Source: Paraburkholderia sp. UYCP14C (GTDB lineage Bacteria; Pseudomonadota; Gammaproteobacteria; Burkholderiales; Burkholderiaceae). From it: a stretch of DNA of 64,000 nt. The notes beneath the pieces were generated by a model that worked only from the letters and a program-made list of their open reading frames with translations, had not been told where the DNA came from and did no database searches. Made by a program: the position numbers and the translations under genes. Positions 8,732-16,855 of this stretch are shown piece after piece. The stretch lies in assembly GCF_004197395.1 (NCBI RefSeq), contig NZ_SELS01000011.1:124001-188000 (forward strand), read 5' to 3'. The stretch's first letter is position 1; each line of letters starts with the position of its first letter.

Positions 8732-9712
8732 TCAGTCGTCCGGAGCATCGTCCGCTTGCGTGCGACGCCGGTAGCGTCCCGGCGTCACGCCGACGCTTTG
8801 CGCAAACGCCTTGCCGAACGCCGCTTCCGATTGATAGCCGACCGCCTCGCCGATGTCCGCCGCGCTGCGTTGCGTGCGCAGCAGCAGATCGCTGGCGATC
8901 GCCATGCGGATCTGCGTCAGAAAATCCATCACGGTCACGCCCGCGCGTTCGCTGAAGTGGCGCGCGTAGGTCGCGCGCGACATCGCCGCGCGCTCGCCGA
9001 GTTCTGAGATCGTCCATGCGCGTTCGGGTGCGTCGAGCATGGCCTGCACCGATGCGCCGAGGCGCGCGTCCGACAGCAACGCGAGCATGCCGGCGCTGTT
9101 CGCGTTGCGCTCGCCGTGCACGCGCAGTGCCATTGCGAACAGCGCGTGGCTCAAGGCCGTCACGATCGCGAGCGCGCCGGGCTGACGCCGCGCCGATTCG
9201 CCTCGCATCAGCGCGATCACCGTTTGCAACGCATCGAGCGTGTGCGCATCCGCGAGCGACACGTGCAGCGGATCGGGCAGCACATTGAGCAGCAGCGCCG
9301 ATGAACCGGGCGCATAGACGAAGCGGCCGCACAGCAGATCGACGCCGTCGTGATTCGCGCTGTGCCCGGGCGCGGGCGCGGACGTGGCGGTGGTTTCATG
9401 GCCATCGTTGCGCCGCACCGGCAGCATGCCGTCGTGCCCGGGCATCAACGGCAAACCGCCGGCCGAGCGCTTCGCATCGCGCACGCGATGCGCGGCGCCA
9501 CGCGGAAACAGCATGAAATCGCCGGTCTGCAATTTGAGCGGCTCGCCGGCGGCGGTCTCGATCACGCAACTGCCGTCGAGCACCAGATGAAACGGCGCGA
9601 CGCCCGCCTCCAGCGGCGCGTGATCGATATCGAATGCGCCCGAGAGCAGGCACCGGAGATCGAGGCTCGCTTGCGGCCGGGCAAGATCGAGCAGGCGACT
9701 GAGCGTGTCCAT
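8732..9712 (-). CDS. AraC-family regulator with N-terminal cupin
   Basis: The 326-residue protein starts with a cupin-type sensor domain (HLVLDGSCVIET, LKLQTGDFMLFPRGAAHRV). It ends with the double helix-turn-helix of AraC/XylS proteins: TISELGERAAMSRATYARHF, then ADIGEAVGYQSEAAFGKAF and GVTPGRYRR. This domain order matches AraC regulators that bind small organic molecules and activate an adjacent gene. It is divergent, 117 bp away, from the AhpD-like gene at 9830, its likely target. Confidence 0.92.
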   Translation of the reverse strand: MDTLSRLLDLARPQASLDLRCLLSGAFDIDHAPLEAGVAPFHLVLDGSCVIETAAGEPLKLQTGDFMLFPRGAAHRVRDAKRSAGGLPLMPGHDGMLPVRRNDGHETTATSAPAPGHSANHDGVDLLCGRFVYAPGSSALLLNVLPDPLHVSLADAHTLDALQTVIALMRGESARRQPGALAIVTALSHALFAMALRVHGERNANSAGMLALLSDARLGASVQAMLDAPERAWTISELGERAAMSRATYARHFSERAGVTVMDFLTQIRMAIASDLLLRTQRSAADIGEAVGYQSEAAFGKAFAQSVGVTPGRYRRRTQADDAPDD

Positions 9713-9829
9713 GAGACGAGCGCGCTAAAAGTTGAGTCGAATCAGTATTCAGGATATCGCGGCGCGGCGCAATACTGTGTCCCACGACGCCGGCAACCGC
9801 CGACGCGCAACGGACCAAGGAGCACTGCC

Positions 9830-10171
9830 ATGTTGAACTGGATCGATTACCGCAAGGAACTGTTCGGCCGTATCGGCGAAATGTCGAAGCTCGCGCCGGA
9901 TAGCGTGAAGGCGTATCAGGCCATGTCGAGCGCCGGTCAGAAGACCGATCTGCTCGGCGCGAAAACGCGCGAACTGATTGCGCTCGCGGTCGCGGTCAGC
10001 CTGCGCTGTGACGGCTGTATCACGGTCCATACGGCCGAAGCACTGAAGCACGGCGCGACCCGCGAGGAAATCGCCGAAGCGCTCGGCGTCGCGATGGCGA
10101 TCAATGCCGGTGCGACGCTGGTGTACTCGGCGCGCACGCTGGACGCGGTCGCCGCGCATACGCAGGGGTAA
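9830..10171 (+). CDS. AhpD/carboxymuconolactone-decarboxylase-like protein with CxxC
   Basis: This 113-residue protein has the AhpD-type core: TRELIALAVAVSLRC, DGCITVHTAEALKHGAT and EEIAEALGVAMAINAGA. Cys60 and Cys63 with His67 form the CxxC...H active site of alkylhydroperoxidase-like members, pointing to a thiol-disulfide or peroxidase role rather than lactone decarboxylation. The ATG has AAGGAG 7 nt upstream. It is divergent from a cupin-AraC regulator that probably controls it. The longer frame upstream is antisense to that regulator and was not used. Confidence 0.9.
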   Translation: MLNWIDYRKELFGRIGEMSKLAPDSVKAYQAMSSAGQKTDLLGAKTRELIALAVAVSLRCDGCITVHTAEALKHGATREEIAEALGVAMAINAGATLVYSARTLDAVAAHTQG

Positions 10172-10228
10172 GCGGGCTGATGACTAGCCGCTAGCCGCGG
10201 CAATCGGCAAGTCATAGCGCTTCGTTAC

Positions 10229-10265
10229 GCGCCGCATCGACCGGGCAGGTTCGGCGATGCGGCGC
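10229..10265. terminator. Bidirectional hairpin between convergent genes
   Basis: An 11-bp perfect inverted repeat, GCGCCGCATCG at 10229-10239 and its complement at 10255-10265, sits between the convergent AhpD-like and oprB genes. There is no long T-tract, so it may work with Rho or as a 3'-end stabiliser. Confidence 0.5.
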
Positions 10266-10329
10266 GAGGCGCTTGTCGAAGCGATCGATCAAACGTTTAC
10301 CAGCTTGATGACCATTCGTCTGCTGAACG

Positions 10330-11829
10330 TCAGAACTGAATCGTCGTGCGCAGGCCGAGAACCGCTTCGCTCTTGATGCGCTGGGACGAATCGTTCGGGT
10401 CCGGAATCCCGCCGCCCGGCAGCCAGAAGTACTGGAAGTCCGCTTGGAGCATCCACCACGGCGCGACCTGGTACTGATAGGTGGCTTCGAGCACCGTCTC
10501 CGCGCTGCGCGACGGATAGCCCGGCGTGTAGAGCGCCTGCGAGCTCGCGAGATCCTGCGCGTGCGAGCCGATCTTCGCATAGCCGAGCGCTAGCCCGACC
10601 ACGTCGTTGTCACGCCCCTTGAACGGCGCTTTGAGTGTCACGCCCGCGTTGACGCCGAGATCGACCAGATTGCGGTCACCCGGCGCGCCCATGATGCGCG
10701 CGAACACGCCGAGCGATTGCGGGCTGTCGGGGCCCGCGCGCCACACCATCTGATCGGCGACCGCGTAGATGCTGTAGTTGCCGTGATGACTCGCCGGCAC
10801 GCCGTTGCTCGCCGGATTCGCGAGCGACAGTCCGTTGGTGTCGAAACCCTGATCCGCGAAGTTGTTGCTGTTGTACCAGAAGCCGAGCTTGTAGGTGCCC
10901 GGCAGCCCAGCCGGCTTCGGATCGGATGGATTCGACGACGGCTGGTTGATCGCGTACTGCAGTTCACCGATCAGGAGCGCGCCGTTGCCGAGATTGAAGT
11001 TGGTGCCGCTCGCGTTGAGCTTTTGCGGATCGCCGACGCCGGGCGCAGGATTGCCGTCGAATACGCCGCCCAGCACGGTTACCCCATTCGCGAACGACGC
11101 CCGCGCCCTCACGCCGAGCGACGACAGCGGATAAGCCGGTCCGCCCGCCGGCAGATCGACGGCAGGCAGCACTGGCCAGCCGAACGTCGCGTTCATGAAG
11201 GTGGCCGCGTACTGGCTGATCATGAACTCCTGGTCGAGACTCTGCTGACCGATCTTCACGTCGACGTTGCCGAACGACTGCTGATACCACAGTTCCCACA
11301 GACGGGTCGCGGCGTCGGCTTCGATGCCGCTCGCGGTTTGCAGCGTTTGCAGATTTCTGGCGGTCAGGCTCGTGCCGTGAATCTGCAGACCGGATACGTT
11401 GAAGGTGCCGCCCGCCAATCCAAAGGCTTTCTGCGTATCGACGACGAGCCCGAACTGGGTCAAGCCCTGATAAGCGCCGCCGCGATTCGTGCCGCCCGAC
11501 ACGTTGCCCATGTACTCGCTGGTTTCCTGCAGATTGAACGTCACACCATAGTTGCCGAGCCAGGGACGCAAGCCGCCCATGTCGCCGAGCAGGTTCGAGC
11601 GCTCCCACAATCCCGTCGGCGCGGCCGCGCTTTGATCGGCGGGCGCCGCGTTGTCCGTGGCGCCGGGAGCCGATGCGGCCGGTGCAGTCGATGGCGCCGC
11701 TTGCGCCGGCGCGGCTTCGCCGGATGTCTGCGCGAACGCGCAAGGAACGAGGCCGAGAGAAAGAACGGCACTCACGGCAATGGGACCGCCGCAGCCCAGC
11801 AGTCTGCGCTTGTAGATTTTATCCATCAC
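10330..11829 (-). CDS. oprB: Carbohydrate-selective porin, OprB family
   Basis: The 499-residue outer-membrane protein has a signal peptide ending near ALVPCAFAQ-type residues at about 34, then an Ala/Pro-rich linker. The OprB barrel follows: SNLLGDMGGLRPWLGNYGV, FNLQETSEYMGNVSGGT, and LWELWYQQSFGNVDVKIGQQ. It ends in a beta-strand with terminal phenylalanine (LGLRTTIQF), the signal for outer-membrane assembly. OprB channels take up glucose and related sugars. No sugar ABC operon is adjacent. Confidence 0.93.
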   Translation of the reverse strand: MMDKIYKRRLLGCGGPIAVSAVLSLGLVPCAFAQTSGEAAPAQAAPSTAPAASAPGATDNAAPADQSAAAPTGLWERSNLLGDMGGLRPWLGNYGVTFNLQETSEYMGNVSGGTNRGGAYQGLTQFGLVVDTQKAFGLAGGTFNVSGLQIHGTSLTARNLQTLQTASGIEADAATRLWELWYQQSFGNVDVKIGQQSLDQEFMISQYAATFMNATFGWPVLPAVDLPAGGPAYPLSSLGVRARASFANGVTVLGGVFDGNPAPGVGDPQKLNASGTNFNLGNGALLIGELQYAINQPSSNPSDPKPAGLPGTYKLGFWYNSNNFADQGFDTNGLSLANPASNGVPASHHGNYSIYAVADQMVWRAGPDSPQSLGVFARIMGAPGDRNLVDLGVNAGVTLKAPFKGRDNDVVGLALGYAKIGSHAQDLASSQALYTPGYPSRSAETVLEATYQYQVAPWWMLQADFQYFWLPGGGIPDPNDSSQRIKSEAVLGLRTTIQF

Positions 11830-11899
11830 GTATTGGGGTATTGAAGTTATAGGCGGATCGCTCCGTTGTTATTCGCACACTCACATGGCAAGCGTGTGC

Positions 11900-12331
11900 T
11901 CAATTCATTGCCGGCATGCAAGCTTGCGCGAGCCACCAACGCTGCCGTAACGGACTCTCCGGATCGTCGCAGGTCGATGCTGACAGCGTCGCGAGCACCG
12001 TGCCGACGGCCACGGCCGTCGCGAGAATCGCGTAACCCCTCGGCGTCAGCGGACGCCCGGCATGAGCCGCGCGCAGCGCGGCACGAGCGGCCATTCGCGT
12101 CGCCCGCTCCAGCAGACGCAGCGACTTGCGATCCGTGCCGCATGGCAGCGCGACACCTGCACCGCACGCCGTCGACCACAGCGGCGCATGCGCGAGCGCC
12201 GACATGCAAACGGACAGCAAGGATACATGCAGGTACGCGAAAGAGTCGGCGCACCGCGAGCGCAACGCGCTTACGTGTGCCCACCGCAACAGGCGTTGCC
12301 GCAATTGATTAAACAGATAGACAAGCATCAT
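11900..12331 (-). CDS. Hypothetical protein with hydrophobic segments
   Basis: A 143-codon minus-strand frame has high GC at third positions, like its neighbours. It contains hydrophobic stretches (FAYLHVSLLSVCMSALAHAP; GYAILATAVAVGTVLATLSA) that could be membrane segments. The upstream GGAGGG abuts the ATG too closely for ideal initiation. It lies just upstream of oprB on the same strand. No family recognised; coding status is uncertain. Confidence 0.35.
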   Translation of the reverse strand: MMLVYLFNQLRQRLLRWAHVSALRSRCADSFAYLHVSLLSVCMSALAHAPLWSTACGAGVALPCGTDRKSLRLLERATRMAARAALRAAHAGRPLTPRGYAILATAVAVGTVLATLSASTCDDPESPLRQRWWLAQACMPAMN

Positions 12332-12341
12332 CCCTCCGCGT

Positions 12342-12497
12342 CGCTCGCCTCGAAGGCGAGCGCAATGCGCAAGCGCAACCGCCTCTGCAAGCAGAGGTTG
12401 CAGACGACGGTCAGAAATGAGGAAGCGTGCTACGGAAAACCGGCGGCAAAGGCCGGTCAGAATTGAAGCGCGCTAACCCGACTTGGGCGAGTTAGCG
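12342..12497. repeat. Cluster of four small inverted repeats
   Basis: Four hairpins lie in the gene-poor stretch 12332-12754. They are CGCTCGCCT/AGGCGAGCG (12342-12362), CCTCTGC/GCAGAGG (12382-12397), CCGGC...GCCGG (about 12440-12456) and CGCTAAC/GTTAGCG (12471-12497). The rest of the stretch shows no convincing gene. The cluster could mark transcript ends or a structured RNA. Confidence 0.45.
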
Positions 12498-12754
12498 GCG
12501 AAGGAGTGAACCTGCATCGACTATCTCGCGGTTGTGCTGCCGGCGCTGGCCGGCATCGGACTTCCACTGCCTGAACATGCGTCCATGGACGACTCCTTCG
12601 ATACGTTGGGGCGGATTGTATTGACACCGTCCGCAAAAGCGCAAGTAAAAAACGCATAAAGGTCACATCCGGTTCTCGGGACATCACACAACGATTCTCA
12701 AACTCGTTGCGCAAGCCTGCGTCGATGAATGTTGGCTCTGCTTACAGAATCTGG

Positions 12755-12784
12755 TTGACTCCGGGTTTTTACCGCGTCTAGAAT
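12755..12784 (+). promoter_or_regulatory. Sigma70-type promoter for the ABC-transporter leader
   Basis: TTGACT (12755-12760) and TAGAAT (12779-12784) are separated by 18 bp; each matches the sigma70 consensus at five of six positions. Transcription would begin near 12791 on the plus strand, leaving about 840 nt before the permease start at 13631. Confidence 0.6.
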
Positions 12785-13124
12785 TCGCCCGTCTTCTCAA
12801 CTGGGGCTGATGCCTTGGACACCTGCAGTGGTCGATCTTCGAACAATTTCACTGCCTGACCGGCAGAACGTCCGCGCCCCTTCCCTGCGCCGCCGTTCCG
12901 CCAGCAGGCAGAACGGTGCGCGCCGTAGCAAATCTTCTCCGTGCACCTCGATCATCAGCGCCATGTGGACGCGGCTTTCGCTCGTCTGCACTGGCACGCC
13001 CTCGCAAGCCTTCGGGTTTGCGGCCGGCGCTCGCCCATACGCCGCGCCTCGTCGCGGCTTCGGGCGAGGGCCGGTAGAACCCCGCTGCGCGCCTGAGCGC
13101 AGCTCAACCCGACGAGGAGCCCAT

Positions 13125-13190
13125 ATGCCCGACAGTGACAGTTGTTGCTTATGCCCCTTCGCTTCAGTCTTACAGAAGGAAAGCCGCTAG
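13125..13190 (+). CDS. Cysteine-rich leader peptide (candidate)
   Basis: An ATG at 13125 has a strong ribosome binding site (GAGGAG, 6 nt upstream). It opens a 21-codon ORF beginning MPDSDSCCLCPF. The CCxC run (codons TGT TGC TTA TGC) near the start is the kind of signal used in cysteine-responsive attenuators. The transporter downstream belongs to a class that includes sulfonate importers, so a sulfur link is attractive, but this is inference. Confidence 0.5.
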   Translation: MPDSDSCCLCPFASVLQKESR

Positions 13191-13278
13191 CACCCTGACG
13201 CCGCGCCAAGCGTGCGACGTCGGACCGTCTGCCCGCTTTCCGCTTGCCGCGTCACACACGACGCGCGGAGAAAACGTC

Positions 13279-13419
13279 ATGAATTTCGCTCTGCTTTTGC
13301 CGCATCTGCCTTCTCGCAACGAGTCGCGCGCTCACTACGAGTCGCTTCTGTCGCTCGATCCGGTCCGTTCAAATCGGCTCGCCATGCTCTGGCGCCGCCT
13401 CGGATCGCTGCTCTCTTAA
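13279..13419 (+). CDS. Second short ORF in the transporter leader
   Basis: A 46-residue product begins MNFALLLPHLPSRNES and ends WRRLGSLLS. It has GGAGAA 6-7 nt upstream of the ATG. A hairpin at 13248-13265 lies immediately before the ribosome binding site and could control its translation. It ends 20 bp before the competing hairpins, so ribosomes leaving it could affect their folding. No domain recognised. Confidence 0.45.
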   Translation: MNFALLLPHLPSRNESRAHYESLLSLDPVRSNRLAMLWRRLGSLLS

Positions 13420-13439
13420 GCTTTGCCAAGTTTCCGTCA

Positions 13440-13505
13440 CGAATCAACGTCATGATCGAAAGATTGTGGCGTTGATTCGTCGTGGCCGTTGCTTGCCGAA
13501 TCAAC
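13440..13505 (+). promoter_or_regulatory. Mutually exclusive hairpins (attenuator-like switch)
   Basis: CGAATCAACG (13440-13449) pairs perfectly over 10 bp with CGTTGATTCG (13470-13479). The same central segment can instead pair over 9 bp with a second CGAATCAAC at 13497-13505. The first loop also contains ATC-GAAA-GAT, a stem with a GNRA-type tetraloop. One strand with two alternative partners is a typical antiterminator/anti-antiterminator arrangement. No T-tract follows, so control could be on translation or Rho access. Confidence 0.5.
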
Positions 13506-13630
13506 CCTTACAACTTGCGCTTCGTCATGTCCCAACTCAACGATCCGTCGCGAATCGATGCACATGTCGCCGCCCTGCACGCCGGCACGACTTAGCTGCG
13601 CGCAAATACTTTCGCCCTCGGAGGTTACTG

Positions 13631-15382
13631 ATGGAGTTCGGTTTCAACCTGAACCGCACCGCCCATGCATCCGCCCGGCGGCTGCTTCCAAACGGCTGGG
13701 ACTTCGTTGCCTTTCCGCTGATCATCTGTCTGATCGCGATGGCGTCGATCGGCTTTCATCAGACGCTAGCACCGATGTCGACGCTCAACACGCAGGTGAT
13801 CTCGCTCGATCCGCTCAACCTGCCCGAGTACGCGATGCGCACCACGCTTCGCATGCTCGCGGCGATGGTCGCGTCGCTCGTCTTCACGCTGGTCTATGGC
13901 ACGCTGGCCGCGAAAAGCCGCCGCGCCGAGAAGGTGCTGGTGCCGATCCTCGACATCCTGCAGTCGGTGCCGGTGCTTGGCTACATTTCGTTTACGGTCA
14001 CCTTCTTCCTCGCGATGTTCCCGGGCCGCGTGCTCGGCGCCGAGCTCGCCGCGATCTTCGCGATCTTCACGAGCCAGGCGTGGAACATGACGTTCAGCTT
14101 CTATCAGTCGTTGCGCACGGTGCCGCGCGATCTCGACGAAGTGTCGCGCGGCTTTCATCTGACCTCATGGCAACGCTTCTGGAAGCTCGAAGTGCCGTTC
14201 TCGATGCCGGGCCTGATCTGGAACATGATGATGTCGATGTCGGGCGGCTGGTTTTTCGTGGTGGCTTCCGAGGCGATTACGGTCGGCAATCATACGGTTA
14301 CGCTGCCGGGCATCGGCGCCTATCTGGCGCAGGCGATCAGCGATCAGAACCTGCATGCGGTCGGCTGGGTCATTCTGACGATGACGGTCGTGATCCTCGC
14401 GTATGACCAGTTGCTGTTCCGTCCACTCGTCGCGTGGGCGGACAAGTTCCGCATGGAGACCACGAGTTCCGGCAACGCGCCGCAGTCCTGGCTGCTCGAC
14501 ATGATGCGGCGCACCCGTCTGATTCACCAGTTGCTGACGCCGGCGGGCGTGATGCTCGCGACCGCCGCCCGCCTGCCTTTCCGGGTGCCATTCGCGAGCG
14601 TTCGGCGCGCCGGCCGGGCGCGCAGCGAGAAGTCGACCCGCGTCGGGGACATCGTGTGGGGCGTGCTCGTATTCGTGCTGACGGTCTATGTGATCTATCG
14701 CGTCGTCGCCTATGTGCGTACCGGCGTCACCCTCGACGAGGTCGGCCACGTGTTCGTGCTCGGGCTCATCACACTGCTGCGCGTCGCGGTGCTGATCGCG
14801 ATCTCGTCGATGATCTGGGTGCCGATCGGCGTATTGATCGGCCTGCGTCCGGCGCTCGCCGAGAAGGTTCAGCCGCTCGCGCAGTTTCTCGCCGCGTTCC
14901 CCGCGAACCTGCTGTTCCCGGTGTTCGTGATCGTGATCGTGCGCTTTCATCTGAATCCGGATATCTGGTTGTCGCCGCTGATCGTGCTCGGCACGCAGTG
15001 GTACATCCTGTTCAACGTGATCGCGGGCGCGACCGCCTATCCGAACGACTACCGCGAGGCGGCCACCAATTTCCGCATTCGCGGCTGGCAATGGTGGCGC
15101 CAGGTGATGCTGCCGGGCGTGTTCCCTTACTACGTGACCGGCGCGATCACCGCATCGGGCGGCGCGTGGAACGCGAGCATCGTGTCAGAGTTCGTCCAGT
15201 GGGGCGATACCAAGGTAGTCGCGCACGGCCTCGGCGCCTATATCGCCGAGACGACCGCCGCCGGCGACTTTCCGAAGATCATTCTGGGCGTCGCCGTGAT
15301 GTCGCTCTTCGTCACGTTGTTCAACCGCTCGCTGTGGCGCCCCCTGTATGCCTTTGCCGAATCCAGGCTCCGACTCGACTAG
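13631..15382 (+). CDS. ABC transporter, two fused permease domains (NitT/TauT-like)
   Basis: The 583-residue inner-membrane protein contains two tandem permease domains of the nitrate/sulfonate/taurine class. The first (about residues 20-270) includes ILDILQSVPVLGYISFTVTF and an EAA-type loop near EVSRGFHLTSWQRFWKLEVP. The second (about 330-580) has ANLLFPVFVIVIVRFH and the loop EAATNFRIRGWQWWRQVMLP. The ATG has GGAGG 6 nt upstream. The ATPase gene follows 10 bp later. No solute-binding protein is encoded nearby, which is unusual for an importer of this class. Substrate unknown. Confidence 0.9.
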   Translation: MEFGFNLNRTAHASARRLLPNGWDFVAFPLIICLIAMASIGFHQTLAPMSTLNTQVISLDPLNLPEYAMRTTLRMLAAMVASLVFTLVYGTLAAKSRRAEKVLVPILDILQSVPVLGYISFTVTFFLAMFPGRVLGAELAAIFAIFTSQAWNMTFSFYQSLRTVPRDLDEVSRGFHLTSWQRFWKLEVPFSMPGLIWNMMMSMSGGWFFVVASEAITVGNHTVTLPGIGAYLAQAISDQNLHAVGWVILTMTVVILAYDQLLFRPLVAWADKFRMETTSSGNAPQSWLLDMMRRTRLIHQLLTPAGVMLATAARLPFRVPFASVRRAGRARSEKSTRVGDIVWGVLVFVLTVYVIYRVVAYVRTGVTLDEVGHVFVLGLITLLRVAVLIAISSMIWVPIGVLIGLRPALAEKVQPLAQFLAAFPANLLFPVFVIVIVRFHLNPDIWLSPLIVLGTQWYILFNVIAGATAYPNDYREAATNFRIRGWQWWRQVMLPGVFPYYVTGAITASGGAWNASIVSEFVQWGDTKVVAHGLGAYIAETTAAGDFPKIILGVAVMSLFVTLFNRSLWRPLYAFAESRLRLD

Positions 15383-15392
15383 GAGTGAACCC

Positions 15393-16730
15393 ATGCAAAA
15401 CGTCATTCAAGCCGTTCCCGCCGACCAGTTGCAGTCATCGCCGCGTGTTGGCGCGCAGGTGCTCAATATCGAGCACGTGAGCCGGGGCTTCCATAAAAAC
15501 CAGAGCGAGCTGCTGGTGCTCGACGACGTCAATCTGACGCTGCACGAGGGCGAGATCGTCGGAATGCTCGGCCGCTCGGGCTCTGGAAAATCGACGCTGC
15601 TGCGCATCATCGCCGGCTTGATCCGGCCGACGAGCGGCCAGGCGACCTACCTGGGCAAGCCGCTCGACGCTCCCGCCGAGGGCGTCGCGATGGTGTTCCA
15701 GACCTTCGCGCTGTTTCCGTGGCTGACGGTGCTGCAGAACGTCGAAGCGGGGCTGGAAGCGCTAGGCGTCGGCGTCGAGGAGCGGCGCACGCGTGCGCTC
15801 GCGGCGATCGATCTGATCGGCCTCGACGGTTTCGAAAACGCGTACCCGCGCGAACTGTCGGGCGGCATGCGCCAGCGCGTCGGCTTTGCGCGCGCGCTCG
15901 TCGTCGACCCGACCATCCTGCTGATGGACGAGCCGTTCTCCGCGCTCGACGTGCTGACCGCCGAAACGCTGCGCACCGACCTGCTCGACCTGTGGAACCA
16001 GGACCGCATGCCGATCAAGTCGGTGCTGATCGTCACGCACAACATCGAGGAAGCCGTGTTCATGTGCGATCGCATTCTCGTGCTGTCGTCGAACCCCGGG
16101 CGGGTAGTGGCCGAGACCGTGGTGCCGTTCGCGCATCCGCGCAACCGGCTCGACCCGGATCTTCGCGCGCTCGTCGACGAGATCTACGCGAAGATGACCG
16201 CGCGCCCCACCGGCACTGCCGCCAAACGTGAACTCGAACCCGGCAGCTGGTTGCCGAACGTGTCGACCAACCTGATGGCCGGTCTGATCGAAACGCTAGC
16301 GGCAGCGCCCTACAATGGCCGCGCCGACATGCCCGAGATTGCGCGCACGCTGCAGTTGGAAGTCGACGAACTGTTCCCGATCGCGGAAATGCTGCAGTAC
16401 CTCGGCTTTGCGGAGCTCAGCGCGGGCGACATGCTCCTCACGCCGCCCGCGCATCGATTCGCCGAGGGCAGCACGCAGGAGCGCAAGATCATGTTCGCCG
16501 ATCATCTGTTGCAGAGCGTGCCGCTCGCCGCGCGAATCAGAAAGGTGCTCAACGAACGGCCCGGACATCGCGCGCCGCGCGTGCGCTTCGAGCAGGAACT
16601 CGAGGACATGCTGTCCGACAGCGCGGCGCAGGAAACACTCGACGCGGTGATCGACTGGGGCCGCTACGCCGAAATCTTCTCGTACAACGACAAGACGGAG
16701 ACCTTCAGTCTCGCGGACGTCGAGACCTGA
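15393..16730 (+). CDS. ABC transporter ATPase with C-terminal AAA-associated domain
   Basis: The 445-residue protein has a complete nucleotide-binding domain: Walker A GRSGSGKST, Q-loop MVFQTFALFPW, signature ELSGGMRQRVG, Walker B ILLMDEPFSALD and switch histidine in IVTHN. Residues beyond about 300 form an extra domain (NGRADMPEIARTLQLEVDEL, EIFSYNDKTETF) known as the AAA-associated C-terminal domain. That domain often accompanies fused double permeases, as here. It may act as a regulatory, nucleotide- or metal-sensing unit. The start overlaps the permease stop region (TAGGAG serves as ribosome binding site). Confidence 0.92.
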   Translation: MQNVIQAVPADQLQSSPRVGAQVLNIEHVSRGFHKNQSELLVLDDVNLTLHEGEIVGMLGRSGSGKSTLLRIIAGLIRPTSGQATYLGKPLDAPAEGVAMVFQTFALFPWLTVLQNVEAGLEALGVGVEERRTRALAAIDLIGLDGFENAYPRELSGGMRQRVGFARALVVDPTILLMDEPFSALDVLTAETLRTDLLDLWNQDRMPIKSVLIVTHNIEEAVFMCDRILVLSSNPGRVVAETVVPFAHPRNRLDPDLRALVDEIYAKMTARPTGTAAKRELEPGSWLPNVSTNLMAGLIETLAAAPYNGRADMPEIARTLQLEVDELFPIAEMLQYLGFAELSAGDMLLTPPAHRFAEGSTQERKIMFADHLLQSVPLAARIRKVLNERPGHRAPRVRFEQELEDMLSDSAAQETLDAVIDWGRYAEIFSYNDKTETFSLADVET

Positions 16731-16747
16731 GCGGGTGCCGAAACGAA

Positions 16748-16784
16748 AATGGCCGCGGAGAACCCAGGGTACTCCGCGGCCATT
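16748..16784. terminator. 13-bp hairpin after the ABC operon
   Basis: AATGGCCGCGGAG (16748-16760) is perfectly complementary to 16772-16784, with an 11-nt loop. It lies 18 bp after the ATPase stop and before the convergent sterol-desaturase gene, so it can end both transcripts. There is no T-tract. Confidence 0.65.
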
Positions 16785-16855
16785 GCGAATCGCGCGGAAC
16801 TGCATGGATCGAGCTACCCGCCCATGCCCGCCAGCTTCGCCATTCATTCCAGCTG

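Larger units (their letters stand above)
12791..13630 (+). promoter_or_regulatory. Long structured leader with short ORFs upstream of the ABC transporter
   Basis: From the predicted start near 12791 to the permease ATG there are 840 nt with no full-length gene. The leader holds a 21-codon ORF with four near-adjacent cysteine-type codons, a 46-codon ORF, a hairpin (CGCGTC/GACGCG, 13248-13265) abutting the second ORF's ribosome binding site, a possible long-range pairing GGAAAGC/GCTTTCC between about 13179 and 13240, and two competing hairpins at 13440-13505. It resembles no riboswitch class I can recognise. The architecture suggests translation-coupled attenuation. Confidence 0.5.

Noticed and set aside
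12810-13190. 126-codon frame ending with the Cys-rich leader ORF
   Set aside because: The upstream part is Arg/Ser/Pro-rich and lacks a ribosome binding site; only the last 21 codons have a good start signal.
13528-13596. 22-residue ORF just before the permease
   Set aside because: No ribosome binding site; probably part of the leader RNA.
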